From contig CALMRM010000279.1 of NCBI GenBank assembly GCA_937871605.1, positions 320-8,811 on the forward strand: a stretch of DNA of 8,492 nt, read 5' to 3'. Positions 6,618 through 8,492 of the stretch are shown here, one piece after another. The stretch is from an uncultured Terriglobus sp. GTDB taxonomy: Bacteria > Acidobacteriota > Terriglobia > Terriglobales > Acidobacteriaceae. The notes under the pieces are model-generated. The model did not search any database. It was given only the letters and a program-made list of their open reading frames with translations, and was not told the DNA's origin. The first letter of the stretch is position 1; each line of letters opens with the position of its first letter. The translations under genes were made by a program, and so were the position numbers.

Positions 6618-7490
6618 ATGGAAGAAAAGCTAGCCGGTACTGATTGGAGGGGCGACGAGCTCGACTTAATCGTGGCCGATTACTTCAAGATGCGAGCCGC
6701 CGAACTTGCCGGGCTTCCTTACGTGAAGGCTAAGCATAGAGCGGGCCTGATGGCCCGGATCGGTCGTTCGGAAGGATCGATTGAGTTCAAGCACCAGAAC
6801 ATTTCAGCGGTGCTGGATGAACTCGGGACATTCTGGATATCCGGCTACAAGCCCGCACGGAACTACCAATCAGCTTTGTTCCCGGCAGTTGACCGCTACC
6901 TGATCCGAAATCCCGATGCTCTCGATCCCGCAGTGAGTCCTAAACCTTCCTTGCGCTTTTCAGCAGCTGTGTTCGTACAACCGCCTTCCTTGCGGAAAGA
7001 GGCCGTGCCGGAAGCTTTGCGGCGGCTCGTCAGAAAGTATGACCCTGTAGAGCGGGACCAGCGAAACCGAACGCTTGGTAGAGCCGGGGAAGCCTTTGTT
7101 TTCGACCTAGAGCAGCGACAGCTTCATGCTGCCGGGCGAGCTGATCTAGCCCGCAAAGTGCGATGGGTTGCGGACCAGGACGGTGACGGAGCCGGCTATG
7201 ACGTACTGTCTCACGACGCAGCCGGATCCGAGCGGCTCTTGGAAGTGAAGACCACCAACGGTTCAGCATCGACACCGTTCTTTTTGTCCCGCAACGAATG
7301 TGCCGTGGCCATGGAGCGGCCGAACGGCTGGAGACTATACCGGGTCCACCTATTCGCTAACGAGCCGCGCGTGTTTACGCTAGCACCGCCTCTTGAGACA
7401 GCCTTAAAGCTGACCCTGAAGTGTGGCGTGCGTGATTCTAGTATCTGTAGTCGATTGAACCATCCTGGAGGGAGTGACCTTGCAACTTAG
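6618..7490 (+). CDS. DUF3883-domain PD-(D/E)XK nuclease-like protein
   Basis: ATG 6618 to TAG 7488-7490 gives 290 residues; an in-frame stop at 6606-6608 fixes the start. The C-terminal half (residues about 150-260) has the DUF3883 pattern: TLGRAGEAFVFDLEQ, KVRWVADQDGDGAGYDVLSH, LLEVKTTNGS, TPFFLSRNE and LYRVHLF. Candidate PD-(D/E)XK residues are E158, D195 and E209-x-K211, so the nuclease core looks complete. The first ~95 residues (ELDLIVADYFKMRAAELAG, RSEGSIEFKHQNISAVLDEL, GYKPARNYQ) form a conserved module that I recall from other restriction-like nucleases with DUF3883 or HNH domains; its role may be DNA binding. DUF3883 proteins occur in restriction and other anti-phage loci. The last ~25 residues do not look like the family. 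A reading-frame shift near 7407-7412 would give a family-like end (DPEVWRA) stopping at 7435. The membrane-protein gene follows at once, implying an operon. Confidence 0.85.
   Translation: MEEKLAGTDWRGDELDLIVADYFKMRAAELAGLPYVKAKHRAGLMARIGRSEGSIEFKHQNISAVLDELGTFWISGYKPARNYQSALFPAVDRYLIRNPDALDPAVSPKPSLRFSAAVFVQPPSLRKEAVPEALRRLVRKYDPVERDQRNRTLGRAGEAFVFDLEQRQLHAAGRADLARKVRWVADQDGDGAGYDVLSHDAAGSERLLEVKTTNGSASTPFFLSRNECAVAMERPNGWRLYRVHLFANEPRVFTLAPPLETALKLTLKCGVRDSSICSRLNHPGGSDLAT
7467..7473 (+). promoter_or_regulatory. Shine-Dalgarno site favouring the TTG start at 7480
   Basis: GGAGGGA ends at 7473, immediately before the possible GTG start at 7474, too close for that codon. From the GGAGG core (7467-7471) there are 8 bases to TTG 7480, a normal spacing, so TTG 7480 is the better start. 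Confidence 0.5.
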
Positions 7491-8088
7491 ACTCCCGGTC
7501 GCGATAGCGATTTTCCTCGGTTCCTACCTGCCCTTAAGTGTCATTCTGCTCGTCCAAGATGTGGATTACGGGCTTCTGCAAAAGGGGATCTGCTGGAGGG
7601 TCTGGAGCAAAGAGGCAGCGTGTGCGATTCCGCTTGCTCACCCCATCTTTTCTCTCGTGGCTTTCGGCATATGCCTGTCCAGCTTTTTCATAACCCTTTT
7701 CGCGCTCTCACTCACAAGTCCCAAGCTGTCGATCAAGGTGACGGAAGCCAAATACATTCCAGCAGAACTGATGAGCTACACGCTTCCCTACGTTGTTTCC
7801 TTCATGAGCATCGGCTACCAGGAGACCGGAAAATTCATCGGGATCACTATCTTCTTGGCGTGGATGTTCTGGATCACTCATAAATCCGGCCAGGTCCTTG
7901 TCAATCCTCTGCTGGCGGTTCTGGGCTGGCGCCTTTACGAGATCAAGTACTCATTTCCGGGTGACGGTGTTCTCTACATGGGCCGCGCATTGGTAAAGGG
8001 AACGATTGAGCCAGAACACAGTTACCCTCATGCCGTCGTGCAGGATATGGTCATTCTCAAGCCCAAAATACAAACAGACGAGGAATAG
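7480..8088 (+). CDS. Multi-pass membrane protein, KwaA-like (Kiwa anti-phage system)
   Basis: TTG 7480 to TAG 8086-8088 gives 202 residues; GTG 7474 would add two. Hydrophobic segments that look membrane-spanning lie at about residues 5-25 (PVAIAIFLGSYLPLSVILLV), 55-78 (IFSLVAFGICLSSFFITLFA), 97-113 (LMSYTLPYVVSFMSIGY) and 117-134 (KFIGITIFLAWMFWITH). These are followed by NPLLAVLGWRLYEI, a Gly/Asn motif I associate with KwaA-type proteins. The C-terminal ~45 residues are hydrophilic and probably cytoplasmic. KwaA is a small inner-membrane protein with about four spans that senses phage attack at the membrane and works with KwaB. The assignment rests on size, topology, the NPLL motif and the following DUF4868-like gene. 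It is not secure, since other small membrane proteins look alike. The start overlaps the annotated end of the nuclease gene by 11 bases, and the next gene starts 3 bases after its stop, so all three are probably co-transcribed. Confidence 0.75.
   Translation: MQLRLPVAIAIFLGSYLPLSVILLVQDVDYGLLQKGICWRVWSKEAACAIPLAHPIFSLVAFGICLSSFFITLFALSLTSPKLSIKVTEAKYIPAELMSYTLPYVVSFMSIGYQETGKFIGITIFLAWMFWITHKSGQVLVNPLLAVLGWRLYEIKYSFPGDGVLYMGRALVKGTIEPEHSYPHAVVQDMVILKPKIQTDEE
8080..8084 (+). promoter_or_regulatory. Shine-Dalgarno site for the GTG at 8092
   Basis: GAGGA ends 7 bases before GTG 8092, inside the end of the membrane-protein gene. It is well placed and supports a GTG start with coupled translation. 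Confidence 0.55.
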
Positions 8089-8091
8089 AAC

Positions 8092-8492
8092 GTGCCTGTA
8101 CTGGCTGATCTGAAGGCATTCGATGTTGACGAAGCCGAGGTTTCATTGTGGGTCTTTCGAGGGCCGCGAGGTGCGGCAAACCAGCTTCCAAGCTATACCG
8201 CTCGATGGGTAGAAACGACCGATGAAGTCGATGGCGTTCTTAAAGAGATCGTCAAGGCAGAGCGGGACCGAATCACTGAATACAGCGCGTACGACCTGCT
8301 TGCTCAGACGAATGAATCTAGTGGTCTGACCATAGAGACGGACAGGACGCATGCCGGACTGCTGACCGGTTTAGTTTCTGCGGCAACCACCGGGCGGCGG
8401 GCGGAAGACGCTCGGAAGCTTCGCAACACCAGCTTCTACTTAATAAAGCTCACTCTAGACGAAAACGTGATTTACGCTGTCCGGCGCACATC
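8092..8492 (+). CDS. DUF4868-type (KwaB-like) protein, 3' end cut by window
   Basis: GTG 8092, with a good Shine-Dalgarno site, opens a frame that runs to the window edge, giving 133 complete codons and no stop. The start reads MPVLADLKAFDVDEAEVSLW. Later segments include YSAYDLLAQTNESSGL and, near the edge, KLRNTSFYLIKLTLDENVIY followed by AVRRT. The last fits the pattern of DUF4868 proteins, where a strand ends in a 'k.iYavrr'-like motif. KwaB, the effector of the Kiwa system, carries DUF4868, is about 315 residues long and binds DNA, so roughly 180 residues should lie beyond the window. No membrane segment or signal peptide is seen. It starts 3 bases after the KwaA-like gene's stop, the order expected for kwaA-kwaB, and each assignment supports the other. 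The sequence alone gives only moderate confidence in the family. Confidence 0.7.
   Translation, partial: MPVLADLKAFDVDEAEVSLWVFRGPRGAANQLPSYTARWVETTDEVDGVLKEIVKAERDRITEYSAYDLLAQTNESSGLTIETDRTHAGLLTGLVSAATTGRRAEDARKLRNTSFYLIKLTLDENVIYAVRRT

Overview
The window looks like an accessory stretch of a conjugative plasmid or integrative element from a GC-rich Gram-negative soil bacterium. The MobF relaxase resembles, from memory, relaxases of Acidobacteriota (Terriglobus/Granulicella type). That assignment is a recollection rather than a search result and is tentative.

Layout. (1) Positions 1-3008 (+) hold almost all of a MobF (TrwC/TraI-like) relaxase-helicase. Only its first few codons lie upstream of the window, and both candidate catalytic tyrosines, the histidine triad and the helicase motifs are visible. 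(2) Positions 3096-4887 (+) hold a tightly overlapping pair: a ~230-aa protein of unknown function and a 387-aa protein joining an XRE-type helix-turn-helix to an ImmA/IrrE zinc metallopeptidase. (3) Positions 4894-5034 hold the beginning of a second, diverged MobF relaxase. It starts 6 bp after the peptidase stop and loses relaxase similarity after about 24 codons, so it is a gene remnant. (4) Positions 5067-6590 (-) encode a 507-aa protein of unfamiliar N-terminus, with a DUF6883-like middle domain and a C-terminal domain like a small protein common in phages. (5) Positions 6618-8492 (+), starting only 27 bp from that gene and diverging from it, hold three closely spaced genes. These are a DUF3883-type PD-(D/E)XK nuclease-like protein, a multi-pass membrane protein resembling KwaA, and the 5' part of a DUF4868 (KwaB-like) protein cut by the window edge.

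How the genes may work together. The relaxase would process and unwind the element's DNA for transfer. The HTH-peptidase pair may sense stress or regulate the element, as ImmR/ImmA does in ICEBs1. The right half reads as a candidate anti-phage locus: a Kiwa-like membrane/effector pair with an added DUF3883 nuclease in the same transcription unit and a divergent partner. The assignments of single genes are better supported than the idea that they form one system. Every family name rests on motif recognition by eye.

No rRNA, tRNA, CRISPR array, intact insertion sequence or convincing rho-independent terminator was seen, and no gene-free stretch exceeds 300 bases.
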